DNA of 53,864 nt. Source: Streptococcus tangpeifui. GTDB lineage: Bacteria; Bacillota; Bacilli; Lactobacillales; Streptococcaceae. Numbering within the stretch: the stretch's first letter is position 1; each line of letters starts with the position of its first letter. The stretch spans positions 1 to 53,864 of the forward strand of contig NZ_JAAKDU010000014.1 in the NCBI RefSeq assembly GCF_011038795.1, read 5' to 3'. The notes beneath the pieces are model-generated. The model made no database searches and was not told the origin of the DNA. It saw only the letters and a program-made list of their open reading frames with translations. The translations under genes and the position numbers were made by a program. Positions 26,439 to 35,274 of this stretch are shown one piece after another.

Positions 26439-27779
26439 ATGGACAGTGGACTAATTAGCTTGTTAGGTGTTCTGGCTGCCTTGACCTTTTTGATCTGGGG
26501 ATCTTATAAGCAGTTTCCTATTCTGATTTTAGGACCGGTTGCCTCTCTTATCGTTATTCTCTTGTCAGGCTTACCAGTGACAAAGAGTTTAACGACTGAC
26601 TACGCCTCAGCTTTTGCTGATTTCGCAAAAGACAATTTTTTGATTTTCTTACCAGCAACGATTCTTGGTTCGATGCTCGGAGACTGTGGAGCAGCCCAAG
26701 ATATTGCTAATAAGATTGCAGAGTGGTCTTTAAAGATGGGCAATAAAAATGCTAAGTTTTGGGTTTTAATGGGTCTTTCTCTCATTACGGCTATTCTCTC
26801 ATTTGGTGGTGTTAGTGGTTTCGTTGTTATCTTTACCATTGCTCCTATATGTTTCCGTATTTTTAAAGAGTTGGATATTCCTTGGCATTTCATCATTGCT
26901 GTTGCGGTTTATGGTGGATCTATGTGGACAGCTATCTTACCAGGTTCGCCTGCCATTCAAAATTTGATTCCGATGAAAACTTTAGGAACCAAACCAACGG
27001 CGGCACCCATACTTGGTATTATCGCTGCCGGCGTATCCATCATCTTTGGGGCTTGGTATATCTGGTGGATGCTCAAACGCAATGAAAAGCGCGGAGAAGG
27101 TTTCGAAAAGACTGGGCACAAAATGGAAGAAGCTTCGCAAATTTTAGCCTTAAAGGCTATGGATAAAAAGACGACAACGTTAGATTTTATCAAAGCACTT
27201 GTGCCCTCTATTGTTCTGATTGTCGCTATGAATGTTTTTAATGTCCCTCCTTACCTTTCTTTGACTCTGGGCTGCTTGGCTTGCTTTGCTCTCTACTATA
27301 ATAAATTTGCTAACTTTAAAAATACCATGGCTGACGGTGTCAATTCCACGATGAAGTCTATCATGAATGTTGCTTCTGTTGTTGGTTTCGGTGGTATTGT
27401 TGCTGCGGCACCAGGCTTTGATTATCTGGTTAATAACTTGGACAAAATCCCAGGACCGCCGCTGATTCAATTAGCGATTGCGACGAACTTAATTGCTGGT
27501 ATTACAGGTTCTGCTTCGGGTGGTGAAGCTATTTCGCTCAATGTCTTTGCACCGCGTTTCTTAAAACAAGGTATCAGCGCAGATGTTTTGCACCGTATGG
27601 TTAATATCTCTTGTTACGGTCTGGACTCTCTACCCCACAATGGTTCGGTTATCAACCGTCTCAACTACACTCATTTAACTCATAAAGAAGGCTACTATCA
27701 TGAATTTTGGCTGGGAGCTGCTTTCCCTCTGTTGAATTCAGTTTTCATTGCTATTATCGCCTCGTTTGGTATTGTTTAA
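26439..27779 (+). CDS. GntP-family permease (probable sugar-diacid transporter)
   Basis: 446 residues with about twelve transmembrane segments. MDSGLISLLGVLAALTFLIW and the loop regions ILSFGGVSGFVVIF and GSASGGEAISLN are typical of GntP gluconate/organic acid:proton symporters. E. coli imports D-glucarate with GudP of another family, so substrate is inferred from position: first gene of a glucarate/galactarate operon and divergent from cdaR. Start follows AAAGGAG. Confidence 0.85.
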   Translation: MDSGLISLLGVLAALTFLIWGSYKQFPILILGPVASLIVILLSGLPVTKSLTTDYASAFADFAKDNFLIFLPATILGSMLGDCGAAQDIANKIAEWSLKMGNKNAKFWVLMGLSLITAILSFGGVSGFVVIFTIAPICFRIFKELDIPWHFIIAVAVYGGSMWTAILPGSPAIQNLIPMKTLGTKPTAAPILGIIAAGVSIIFGAWYIWWMLKRNEKRGEGFEKTGHKMEEASQILALKAMDKKTTTLDFIKALVPSIVLIVAMNVFNVPPYLSLTLGCLACFALYYNKFANFKNTMADGVNSTMKSIMNVASVVGFGGIVAAAPGFDYLVNNLDKIPGPPLIQLAIATNLIAGITGSASGGEAISLNVFAPRFLKQGISADVLHRMVNISCYGLDSLPHNGSVINRLNYTHLTHKEGYYHEFWLGAAFPLLNSVFIAIIASFGIV

Positions 27780-27795
27780 GGCCAATTATCACATT

Positions 27796-27894
27796 TGAAG
27801 GAACGTCGAGTAAAAGATAGCCTGCCTTATGCGCAAAGCGCATGGCGTCAGCCTCCTATTTTCTTCTCGCTTTCTTAACGCCCTTAGTATCTTA
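27796..27894 (+). repeat. Structured element, first of two tandem copies before gudX (GTATCTTA family)
   Basis: It starts TGAAGGAACG. CGAG.AAAAGATAG pairs with CTATTTTC.TCTCG, and inside lies the perfect hairpin ATGCGC-AAA-GCGCAT. It ends CTTAGTATCTTA. A minus-strand reading frame across both copies encodes a peptide resembling that from the copy at purE, which reflects DNA similarity, not a protein family. Confidence 0.65.
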
Positions 27895-27895
27895 T

Positions 27896-28006
27896 GTAAT
27901 TGAACACGGCTACGACACTGTGCAAAAAGACAGCTTCTCCTAGCGTCCTGTGACGCTTCGTCGAATCTCCTATTTTGCTTTGTGTCGCTCACGCCTTAGT
28001 ATCTTA
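27896..28006 (+). repeat. Structured element, second tandem copy before gudX (GTATCTTA family)
   Basis: It starts AATTGAACACGGC. CGACAC/GTGTCG and GCAAAA/TTTTGC pair, and GGC/GCC closes the base. It ends CCTTAGTATCTTA. The 5' 30 bases are nearly the same as in the element before purE (TGAACACG.CTAC.ACACTG.GCAAAAAGA). Unlike the pur copies, a normal AAAGGAG lies between the element and the next ATG. Confidence 0.7.
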
Positions 28007-28022
28007 AATAAAGGAGAAAAAT

Positions 28023-29366
28023 ATGGGGAAAGCACCAAAAGTCATTGAAATGGCTGTTTATCCTGTTGCCGGTCATGACAGCCCCTTGCTAACGTTAAGT
28101 GGCTGTCACGCTCCTTACTTTACAAGAAATATTGTTGTTTTAAAAGACGATAGCGGTAATCTTGGTATCGGAGAAATACACGGCGGAGAGCATATTACCA
28201 AGCAGATTGAGAGCTATAAGCCCTTTGTTCTTGGTGAACGGGTCAGTGAATACCGCAAGGTTCTGACCAATATTCGCAGGAGCCGTGAGAGAGCGGCCCA
28301 AGATACTGGTGAGGGTCTGCAGCAGTTAAATATTTCCAATTTAAAATTTGTTGTTCAGTCTGAAGCAGCTGTTGAATGCGCTATGCTGGATCTACTAGGT
28401 AAGTTCCTAGAGCTGCCGATTGCTGCTCTTTTGGGTGAAGGCGGTATTCAACGTGATGAGGTTGAATTCTTGGGTTATCTCTTTTATTCAGCAGATTCTT
28501 CCAAGATTGATCTGCCTTATGAAAAAAGCGATGGCAGCGACAGCTGGGAATCACTGCGCCGAACCGAAATGATGACGCCCGAGGCTATTGTTAAACAGGC
28601 GCGCGTGCTCAAAGATAAGTATGGTTTTAATAATTTTAAACTAAAGGGCGGTGTTTTAGCCGGTGAAGAAGAAATGAAGGCGGTTGACGCTTTGAAGGCA
28701 GCCTTTCCAGATGCCCGCATTAATATTGATCCTAATGGCGCTTGGACACTGGAAGAAGCAGTGGCTTTGACACAAAAGCGTAAAAATGTGCTGACCTATA
28801 TTGAGGATCCGTGCGGTCCGGAACAGGGCTTCTCCAGTCGGGAAATCATGGCAGAATACCGCGATGCCACGGGAATTCCTGTGGCGACCAATATGATTGC
28901 GACCAACTGGCGGCAATTTCACCATGCTGCGGCTCTGCGCAGCGTCAATATTGTTTTAGCCGACCCGCATTTTTGGACTCTAAATGGCAGTGTTCGTATG
29001 GCCTATCTTTTGAATGAGTGGGGTCTAACTTGGGGCTCGCATTCCAATAATCATTTTGACATTACACTTGCGACCTTTGTACAGGTTGCGGCTGCAGCTC
29101 CAGGCAAGATTGCTCCGGTCGATACCCACTGGATCTGGCAGGACGGTGAGTCCTTGCTTAAAGAACCGCTAAGTTTTGCTGATGGTAAAATCAAACTTCC
29201 AACTAAACCCGGTTTAGGTGTTGATATCGATTTGGATAAATTACAAAAACAAAACGAGCTCTACCATCAAATGGAATTCAAGGATCGTGACGATACTATT
29301 GCCATGCAATATCTGGAAAAAGGTTGGCAGTTTGATCCTAACCGGCCGGTCTTTTGCCACCGCTAA
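28023..29366 (+). CDS. gudX: Glucarate dehydratase-related protein (GudX-like)
   Basis: 447 residues, enolase superfamily. The catalytic KxK in [13 protein letters not shown], metal ligands in NIDPNGAWTL, YIEDPCGPEQGF and NMIATNWRQ, and the His loop in [12 protein letters not shown] are all present. The C-terminal RPVFCHR resembles E. coli GudX more than GudD, and the third dehydratase gene of the cluster is the better GudD. GudX accompanies GudD in enterobacteria with unclear activity. Ribosome site AAAGGAG. Confidence 0.8.
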   Translation: MGKAPKVIEMAVYPVAGHDSPLLTLSGCHAPYFTRNIVVLKDDSGNLGIGEIHGGEHITKQIESYKPFVLGERVSEYRKVLTNIRRSRERAAQDTGEGLQQLNISNLKFVVQSEAAVECAMLDLLGKFLELPIAALLGEGGIQRDEVEFLGYLFYSADSSKIDLPYEKSDGSDSWESLRRTEMMTPEAIVKQARVLKDKYGFNNFKLKGGVLAGEEEMKAVDALKAAFPDARINIDPNGAWTLEEAVALTQKRKNVLTYIEDPCGPEQGFSSREIMAEYRDATGIPVATNMIATNWRQFHHAAALRSVNIVLADPHFWTLNGSVRMAYLLNEWGLTWGSHSNNHFDITLATFVQVAAAAPGKIAPVDTHWIWQDGESLLKEPLSFADGKIKLPTKPGLGVDIDLDKLQKQNELYHQMEFKDRDDTIAMQYLEKGWQFDPNRPVFCHR

Positions 29367-29384
29367 ATATGGAGGCTTAGTTAT

Positions 29385-30512
29385 ATGATAGATAAGATTA
29401 CAAAAGTTGAAGTAAAGTTGATACGCGTTCCGCTCAAAAAGCCTGTCAGTGATGCCAAGGTTATCCAAGGTAAGCAGACACCCCTAAAAGAAGTCATGAT
29501 TACAGCGGCTCTTATTGAAACTGAAGCAGGCTACACGGGGATGGGCTATACTTATTGTAAGCGTAATGGTGGCCCGGCTCAGTATGCTCTATCGAAGGAA
29601 TATGCACCCTTGCTATTAGGACAGGATCCTAACGATATCAGCCGCTTATGGAATAAATTATTGTGGTCTAGTATTTCCATCGGCAATACTGGTGTTGCTG
29701 TGCAGGGAATCACGCCTTTTGATATCGCTCTGTGGGATATTAAGGCTAAACGCGCCGGCCTGCCCTTGAGTAAGCTTTTGGGTCAGCATAAAGAATACGT
29801 CCCTTGTTACAATACGACTGGTGGTTTCTTGCAGGATACTATTGAGGAAGTTATTGCCCATGCGAATACGGTATTGGAACAAGGTGTCGGCGGTGTAAAA
29901 ATCAAGGTCGGCCAACCCGACTACAAGGAAGATGTCAAACGCGTCGCTGCTTTAAGAAAGGCGTTGGGTGATGATGTTCCTATTATGATTGACGCCAATC
30001 AGCAGTGGGATGTCTCAACGGCTCTTAAGGCTGGTAAGTATTTTGATGACTACAATCTGGTTTGGTTTGAAGAGCCTGTGACCTGTCACGATGTTGAAGG
30101 GCATCTGCGCCTGTCCCAAGCTCTTGGCACACCGATTGCAACAGGAGAAATGCTGACCAGTTACGAAGAAGGGGTTCCTTTCTTTGAAAAACGGGCTTTT
30201 GATGTCTGTCAATTAGATGCGCCGCGTATCGGCGGTATCACACAGTTTCAAAAGGTACTCCAGCGGGCAGAAGAAAATCATTTAGTCTTGGCGCCGCACT
30301 ACAGCATGGAGCTCCATCTACCGCTGACAGCCTGCTACAGCGGCGATGCTTGGGTAGAACATTTTGAATGGTTTGAAACCGTCGGTCTTTTTGAGGAAAA
30401 GGTGGAATTGGTCGATGGCAAGATGAAAGTGCCAACACGTCTGGGTCTGGGACTTACACTTAATCAGGCTGTTTTACCGGATTTGCAATTAGATGCTCAG
30501 ATTTTTCAATAA
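29385..30512 (+). CDS. Enolase-superfamily dehydratase, L-talarate/galactarate dehydratase type
   Basis: 375 residues, mandelate racemase subgroup. The KxK base in GGVKIKVGQPDYKEDV, metal ligands in MIDANQQWDV, WFEEPV and IATGEMLTS, and the His of LAPHYSMELHLPLTA with HFEWFE match the talarate/galactarate dehydratase family of enterics, which dehydrates galactarate and L-talarate to 5-keto-4-deoxyglucarate. This would let the cluster use galactarate next to glucarate. Other acid sugar dehydratases in the subgroup remain possible. Confidence 0.78.
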   Translation: MIDKITKVEVKLIRVPLKKPVSDAKVIQGKQTPLKEVMITAALIETEAGYTGMGYTYCKRNGGPAQYALSKEYAPLLLGQDPNDISRLWNKLLWSSISIGNTGVAVQGITPFDIALWDIKAKRAGLPLSKLLGQHKEYVPCYNTTGGFLQDTIEEVIAHANTVLEQGVGGVKIKVGQPDYKEDVKRVAALRKALGDDVPIMIDANQQWDVSTALKAGKYFDDYNLVWFEEPVTCHDVEGHLRLSQALGTPIATGEMLTSYEEGVPFFEKRAFDVCQLDAPRIGGITQFQKVLQRAEENHLVLAPHYSMELHLPLTACYSGDAWVEHFEWFETVGLFEEKVELVDGKMKVPTRLGLGLTLNQAVLPDLQLDAQIFQ

Positions 30513-30549
30513 AGCGTCGGCTAGATAGGATAATTTTGGAGGATAAAAA

Positions 30550-31878
30550 ATGTCAGTTCCTACAGTTGTAAACATGGATGTTTATCCGGTTGCCGGATAT
30601 GATTCCATGCTATTAAACCTAAGTGGGGCTCATGGGCCTTATTTCACGCGCAATGTGGTGATCCTGGAAGACAGTTCAGGTAATTTGGGTGTCGGTGAGG
30701 TTCCGGGCGGCCAAAAAATTACCGATACGCTAGAAAAGGCTAAAGAATTAGTTGTCGGACGCAGTATCGGAGAATATAAAAATATTGTCAAAGAAATTGG
30801 TCAGCAATTTGGCCAGCTTGACTCAGGCGGCCGCGGTCTCCAAACGTTTGACCTCCGGACAACTGTTCACGTTCAAACAGCAGTAGAAACGCCTTTGCTT
30901 GACCTTTTGGGTCAGCATCTGCAAGTGCCGGTGGCTGCTCTTTTAGGAGATGGACAAGTTCGTGAAGATGTGCCTTTCTTAGGTTATCTCTTCTATGTTG
31001 CTGATCCTAATAAAACCGATCTTCCTTATCTACAAGGAGATGACGACTCTGATGACTGGGGTCGCCTGCGCCGCAAGGAAGCCATGACACCGGAAGCTAT
31101 TGTTGACTTAGCTAAGGCTGCCTACAAACGCTATGGCTTCAAGGACTTCAAGCTTAAAGGCGGGGTTCTGGAAGGTAAAGAAGAGGCGAAGGCCATCAAG
31201 GCTTTGAAAAAAGAATTTCCACATGCCCGTATTACTCTGGATCCTAATGGAGCCTGGTCCTTGAAAGAAGCCATAGAAATCGGTAAGGATTTAAAAGGCG
31301 TTGCTGCTTATATTGAAGACCCTTGCGGAGCTGAAGACGGCTTTAGCGGCCGTGAGGTCATGGCCGAATTTGTCAAAGCTACCGGTATTCCGACAGCGAC
31401 CAATATGGTTGCAACAGATTGGCGGCAAATGCAGCATTCCGTTGCTCTGCATTCTGTAACCATTCCGCTTGCTGATCCGCATTTCTGGACCATGCAGGGT
31501 TCTGTCCGCGTCGCTCAGATGTGCCACAATTTTGGTATGACTTGGGGCGTTCATTCCAACAACCACTTTGATATTTCCTTGGCTATGGTGGCCCATGCGG
31601 CCGCTGCAGCACCGGGTGACATCAATGCTTGTGATACGCATTATATTTGGCAGGACGGCCAAGCGCTAACAGAAAATCCTCATGTGATTAAAGATGGACT
31701 TATTCATATTGCTAAAGATTCTGTCGGTTTAGGCATCAAACCAGACCTAGAGGCTATCAAAAAAGCGCATCAGCTCTATCTTGATAATAACCTAGGCGCG
31801 CGTGATGATGCTATCGCTATGCAATATTTGATTCCAGATTGGACGTTTGACAATAAAAAGCCAAGTTTAGTAAGATAG
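30550..31878 (+). CDS. gudD: D-glucarate dehydratase
   Basis: 442 residues. Very similar in pattern to E. coli Gud[21 protein letters not shown] near the start, [28 protein letters not shown] (KxK), [58 protein letters not shown] and the end [13 protein letters not shown]. It dehydrates D-glucarate to 5-keto-4-deoxyglucarate. Start follows TGGAGG. Confidence 0.9.
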   Translation: MSVPTVVNMDVYPVAGYDSMLLNLSGAHGPYFTRNVVILEDSSGNLGVGEVPGGQKITDTLEKAKELVVGRSIGEYKNIVKEIGQQFGQLDSGGRGLQTFDLRTTVHVQTAVETPLLDLLGQHLQVPVAALLGDGQVREDVPFLGYLFYVADPNKTDLPYLQGDDDSDDWGRLRRKEAMTPEAIVDLAKAAYKRYGFKDFKLKGGVLEGKEEAKAIKALKKEFPHARITLDPNGAWSLKEAIEIGKDLKGVAAYIEDPCGAEDGFSGREVMAEFVKATGIPTATNMVATDWRQMQHSVALHSVTIPLADPHFWTMQGSVRVAQMCHNFGMTWGVHSNNHFDISLAMVAHAAAAAPGDINACDTHYIWQDGQALTENPHVIKDGLIHIAKDSVGLGIKPDLEAIKKAHQLYLDNNLGARDDAIAMQYLIPDWTFDNKKPSLVR

Positions 31879-31890
31879 GAGACAATCTCA

Positions 31891-32799
31891 GTGTTTAATA
31901 AAGAAGATGTAAAAGGTATCATCGTCCCAATTATTACACCGGTGGATGATGATGAAAATATTGATGATACTAGACTGAGGAAAATCGTCAATCATGTTAT
32001 TGAAAACGGGGTCCATGGCATATTGGCTTTTGGCAGCAATTCAGAATTTTACATGTTTGAGCCCGATGAAATGTTTCAGGCTCTGGATGTCATGCTGGAA
32101 GAGGCTGCCGGCCGTGTTCCCATTTATTTTGGTATCGGTGCTATTCGTACCCGCAAATGCATTGAGCTTGCTCAGGAAGCTGCTAAAAGGGACATTGCTG
32201 CTGTTTCAGTGCTGAATCCCATGTTCATTAAGCCGACTCCTGAAGCGCTGTATCATCACTTTAAAGCGATTGCGGACAGCGTTTCTGATACAGCCATGCT
32301 GCTTTATAATAACCCGGGGCGCTCCGGCTATACGATTCCGCTGGATATTATTGTCCGTTTAGCTCACGATGTTCCCAATATTATTGGTATCAAAGAATCA
32401 AGCGGAGATATCACCTTTTGCAGTGAACTGGTCCGTCAGACTCAGGATGTTAATTTTCGAGTGCTGACAGGTAAGGATACCGTTGTATTTCCGGGACTTT
32501 GCGTAGGAGCTGTCGGCAGTGTTTGCTCTACAGCGAATATGTATACTCAGTTAGTTAGCAGCATCTATGATTACTATGTTGCTGGTGATTTTGACAAATC
32601 TTTGGAAGCTCAGTTTAAACTAAATCCAATTCGTTTATCACAAGATGCAGCAAGCTTCCCAGCTGCTACTAAGGATATGGCCAATCTGATGGGAATGGAT
32701 GTCGGTAAATCAATCTTGCCAACGGAAGCAACCGTAGACCCTGTCCTAGAGAAGATGAAAGAAGAAATGCGCAAAGGTGGTTTTCTTCCGCCTGAGTAA
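31891..32799 (+). CDS. DapA/NanA-family class I lyase, probable ketodeoxyglucarate aldolase
   Basis: 302 residues. TIM barrel with Schiff-base Lys in IIGIKESSGD, Tyr in LYNNPGRSGYTIP, and GVHGILAFGSNSEF in place of the usual GTTGE. It starts with GTG after AGGAG. The pathway needs a step splitting 5-keto-4-deoxyglucarate to pyruvate and tartronate semialdehyde. E. coli uses GarL (a different fold) and none is present here, while the next two genes consume tartronate semialdehyde. The alternative is a KdgD-type dehydratase giving 2-oxoglutarate semialdehyde. The assignment is inference from context. Confidence 0.75.
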   Translation: MFNKEDVKGIIVPIITPVDDDENIDDTRLRKIVNHVIENGVHGILAFGSNSEFYMFEPDEMFQALDVMLEEAAGRVPIYFGIGAIRTRKCIELAQEAAKRDIAAVSVLNPMFIKPTPEALYHHFKAIADSVSDTAMLLYNNPGRSGYTIPLDIIVRLAHDVPNIIGIKESSGDITFCSELVRQTQDVNFRVLTGKDTVVFPGLCVGAVGSVCSTANMYTQLVSSIYDYYVAGDFDKSLEAQFKLNPIRLSQDAASFPAATKDMANLMGMDVGKSILPTEATVDPVLEKMKEEMRKGGFLPPE

Positions 32800-32824
32800 A
32801 TAAACATTAGCAGGAGGGATCTGT

Positions 32825-33967
32825 ATGGGGAAAAGGATTGTCATTGCATCGGACTCTTTTAAGGGCAGTGCCAGTTCTAAAGAGGTTGGAACCTATATTT
32901 CTGAGGGTATCCGTAGCCTATATCTTGATTATGAGACTAAAATTTTTGCAATTGCAGACGGCGGTGAAGGAACGGTCGATGCTATTCTGGATGTTAATCA
33001 CGGTGAAAAGGTTACGGTTTGTGTGCAAGGGCCGCTCGGTACCCCAGTCAACGCTTCCTATGCTATTATTGACGATGGAAAAACGGCTGTTTTGGAAATG
33101 GCATCAGCTTCAGGTATCACCTTGATTGCGCCAGAGTCTTTAAATGTGATGCGAGCTTCTACCTATGGTACCGGACAGCTCATAAAAAATGCTCTGGAGC
33201 ATGGTGTAGAACGCATTTATATTGGTATTGGTGGTTCGGCCACAAATGACGGCGGCTTAGGCATGGCATCAGCGCTGGGTGTCAGATTCTTTGATAGCCA
33301 CCAACAAGAACTAGCAGCGACAGCTGAAAATTTAGGAAAAATAGCCGACTTGGATGCTTCTGCTATAAGGAATAACTGTCGTCCAGTAGAATTACATATT
33401 TTATCCGATGTGACCAATCCGCTCTGCGGTGATAATGGTGCGACAGCAGTTTATGGACCGCAGAAAGGTGCCACTGCTGATTTAATTACTGTTTTAGATG
33501 AGGGGCTTGCCAATTTTGCTGAGGTCATCAAGAAAAACTTACAAAAGGATATTAAAGATATCCCTGGAGCAGGGGCGGCTGGCGGCCTTGGAGCCGGTTT
33601 GATGGCTTTCTTGGATGGTAAACTAGAGCGCGGAATTGATAAGATTCTGGAAATGATCCATATTGAAGAAGATATTAAAAAGGCGGACCTCGTTATCACT
33701 GGCGAAGGGCGTATGGACGGCCAGTCCATCAATGGGAAGGCTCCTATTGGCATTGCTGCCATTGCCCAAAAATATCAGGTGCCTACGGTAGCTATTGTTG
33801 GTAGCTGTTCTTTAGACTTGGATGAAGTCTACCGTCAGGGTATAGCGGGTGTCTTTGATGTTGTTAATCGTCCAATGAGTTTGGAAGAAGCTATGACGGA
33901 CACAAGAAATTTAGTCGCTTCAGCCAGCCGTAATCTTATCAGTTTATTTGGTACATTGATCAAATAA
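32825..33967 (+). CDS. garK: Glycerate kinase (GarK/GlxK family)
   Basis: 380 residues. IASDSFKGSASSKEVGTYI, AIADGGEGTVDAIL, GSATNDGGLGMASALGVRF and GAGAAGGLGAGLMAFL are the type I glycerate kinase motifs. It phosphorylates D-glycerate, giving entry to lower glycolysis. Start follows AGGAGG. The garR gene follows after a 99-base gap containing a TATAAT, so a separate promoter is possible. Confidence 0.92.
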   Translation: MGKRIVIASDSFKGSASSKEVGTYISEGIRSLYLDYETKIFAIADGGEGTVDAILDVNHGEKVTVCVQGPLGTPVNASYAIIDDGKTAVLEMASASGITLIAPESLNVMRASTYGTGQLIKNALEHGVERIYIGIGGSATNDGGLGMASALGVRFFDSHQQELAATAENLGKIADLDASAIRNNCRPVELHILSDVTNPLCGDNGATAVYGPQKGATADLITVLDEGLANFAEVIKKNLQKDIKDIPGAGAAGGLGAGLMAFLDGKLERGIDKILEMIHIEEDIKKADLVITGEGRMDGQSINGKAPIGIAAIAQKYQVPTVAIVGSCSLDLDEVYRQGIAGVFDVVNRPMSLEEAMTDTRNLVASASRNLISLFGTLIK

Positions 33968-34066
33968 TTGAACGCAATGCATTATAATTGTAGTACATAG
34001 ACCATTTATATTGCTATTAAGGTCTGTTACAATGTAGAATAAGAATTTAGAAGGGATGTATTAAAG

Positions 34067-34948
34067 ATGAAAATCGGATTTGTCGGTTTAGGTATTATGG
34101 GAAAACCAATGGCTATCAATCTAGTAAAAGCTGGTCATGAAGTCTATGGTTTCGATTTTAATCAAGCGGGTATTGATGCTTTGGTGGCAGCTGGCGGTCA
34201 TGCTGCAGACAGTGGCAAGGATGCCGCTCAAAAAGGTGATATTGTTATCACTATGCTGCCAAACTCACCGCATGTCAAAGCAGCCTTGTTTGATGAAAAT
34301 GGGATTGCTGAAGGCTTAAGTGCTGGTCAAGCAGTCATTGATATGAGCTCTATTTCACCAGTAGCTAGTAAAGAGTTTCACGACAAATTGAAGGAGCAGT
34401 CTGTTTCCTTCTTGGATGCTCCTGTATCTGGCGGTGAACCTAAGGCCATTGATGGGACTATTGCTGTTATGGTTGGCGGCGACGAAAAAGTTTTTGAACA
34501 ATATAAGGATGTCTTGCAGGCTATGGCCAGCAGTGTAACCTTAGTCGGTGAAGTCGGTGCAGGTAATTTGACTAAATTAGCCAACCAAATGATTGTTGCG
34601 GTTAATATTGCGGCAGTGTCAGAAGCCTACTCTTTGGCTAAGAAAGCCGGCGTCGATCCATCACGGGTTTACGAAGCTATTCGAGGCGGTCTTGCTGGTT
34701 CGACTGTTATGGATCAAAAATCACAAAAAATCTTTGACGGTGACTTTGCACCAGGTTTCCGTATTGATCTGCATATCAAGGATTTGCAAAACGCTCTGGA
34801 TGCCTCTCATTCTTACAATGTCTCAACGCCGTTCACAGCTCAGGCAATGGAAATTTTACAAGTGCTGAAAGCTCATGATTACGGTTCAGACGACCATTCA
34901 GCCATTGCCCGTTACTATGAGTTGGTCAACGGACAAAAACTGCAGTAG
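34067..34948 (+). CDS. garR: Tartronate semialdehyde reductase
   Basis: 293 residues of the beta-hydroxyacid dehydrogenase family. N-terminal NAD(P) loop GFVGLGIMGKPMAINL, substrate motif FLDAPVSGGEPKA, catalytic Lys in GAGNLTKLANQMIVA and KDLQNALDASH fit GarR/GlxR. It reduces tartronate semialdehyde to D-glycerate for GarK. Last gene of the sugar-diacid cluster. Confidence 0.9.
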   Translation: MKIGFVGLGIMGKPMAINLVKAGHEVYGFDFNQAGIDALVAAGGHAADSGKDAAQKGDIVITMLPNSPHVKAALFDENGIAEGLSAGQAVIDMSSISPVASKEFHDKLKEQSVSFLDAPVSGGEPKAIDGTIAVMVGGDEKVFEQYKDVLQAMASSVTLVGEVGAGNLTKLANQMIVAVNIAAVSEAYSLAKKAGVDPSRVYEAIRGGLAGSTVMDQKSQKIFDGDFAPGFRIDLHIKDLQNALDASHSYNVSTPFTAQAMEILQVLKAHDYGSDDHSAIARYYELVNGQKLQ

Positions 34949-35049
34949 GTTGCTCTTTACAAGTGTTAAAAATACTTACGGATAAAAAATTAGTGCTTAG
35001 AAGGAGGTCTTAAAGGCGGAAACTTCTTGAAAAACGATAGCACTGAGAG

Positions 35050-35090
35050 AGCCAGCAGGCGACCGATTCAGTGGTGTTGCTGGCTTTTTT
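35050..35090 (+). terminator. Terminator after garR
   Basis: AGCCAGCA pairs with TGCTGGCT around a long loop and ends in a run of six T residues. It closes the sugar-diacid operon. Confidence 0.85.
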
Positions 35091-35223
35091 AATTTATGAA
35101 AAAGTATTTGACTTGAGGTAAGACTTTCAAAAAGTTGAATGATTTTTATGAAGAGATTGAATTTCTAATTTAGCGGATTTAATCCTTTTGCTTTTACCTT
35201 GGTAGATTTTATCAGAACTTTGC

Positions 35224-35229
35224 TATAAT
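35224..35229 (+). promoter_or_regulatory. -10 box of the oxidoreductase gene
   Basis: TATAAT 45 bases upstream of the start codon, with no strong -35 seen. Confidence 0.5.
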
Positions 35230-35274
35230 TAAGCGTATAAAGAAACTCTCAGAGGATAAGGTTAGGAGACTATT

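Noticed and set aside
27789..27992. Minus-strand frame with LFAQCRSRVQL, similar to LFAQCCRRVQF in a minus-strand frame at 44947-45180
   Set aside because: The resemblance comes from the repeated structured DNA element in both places. There is no ribosome site and the frame runs across hairpins.
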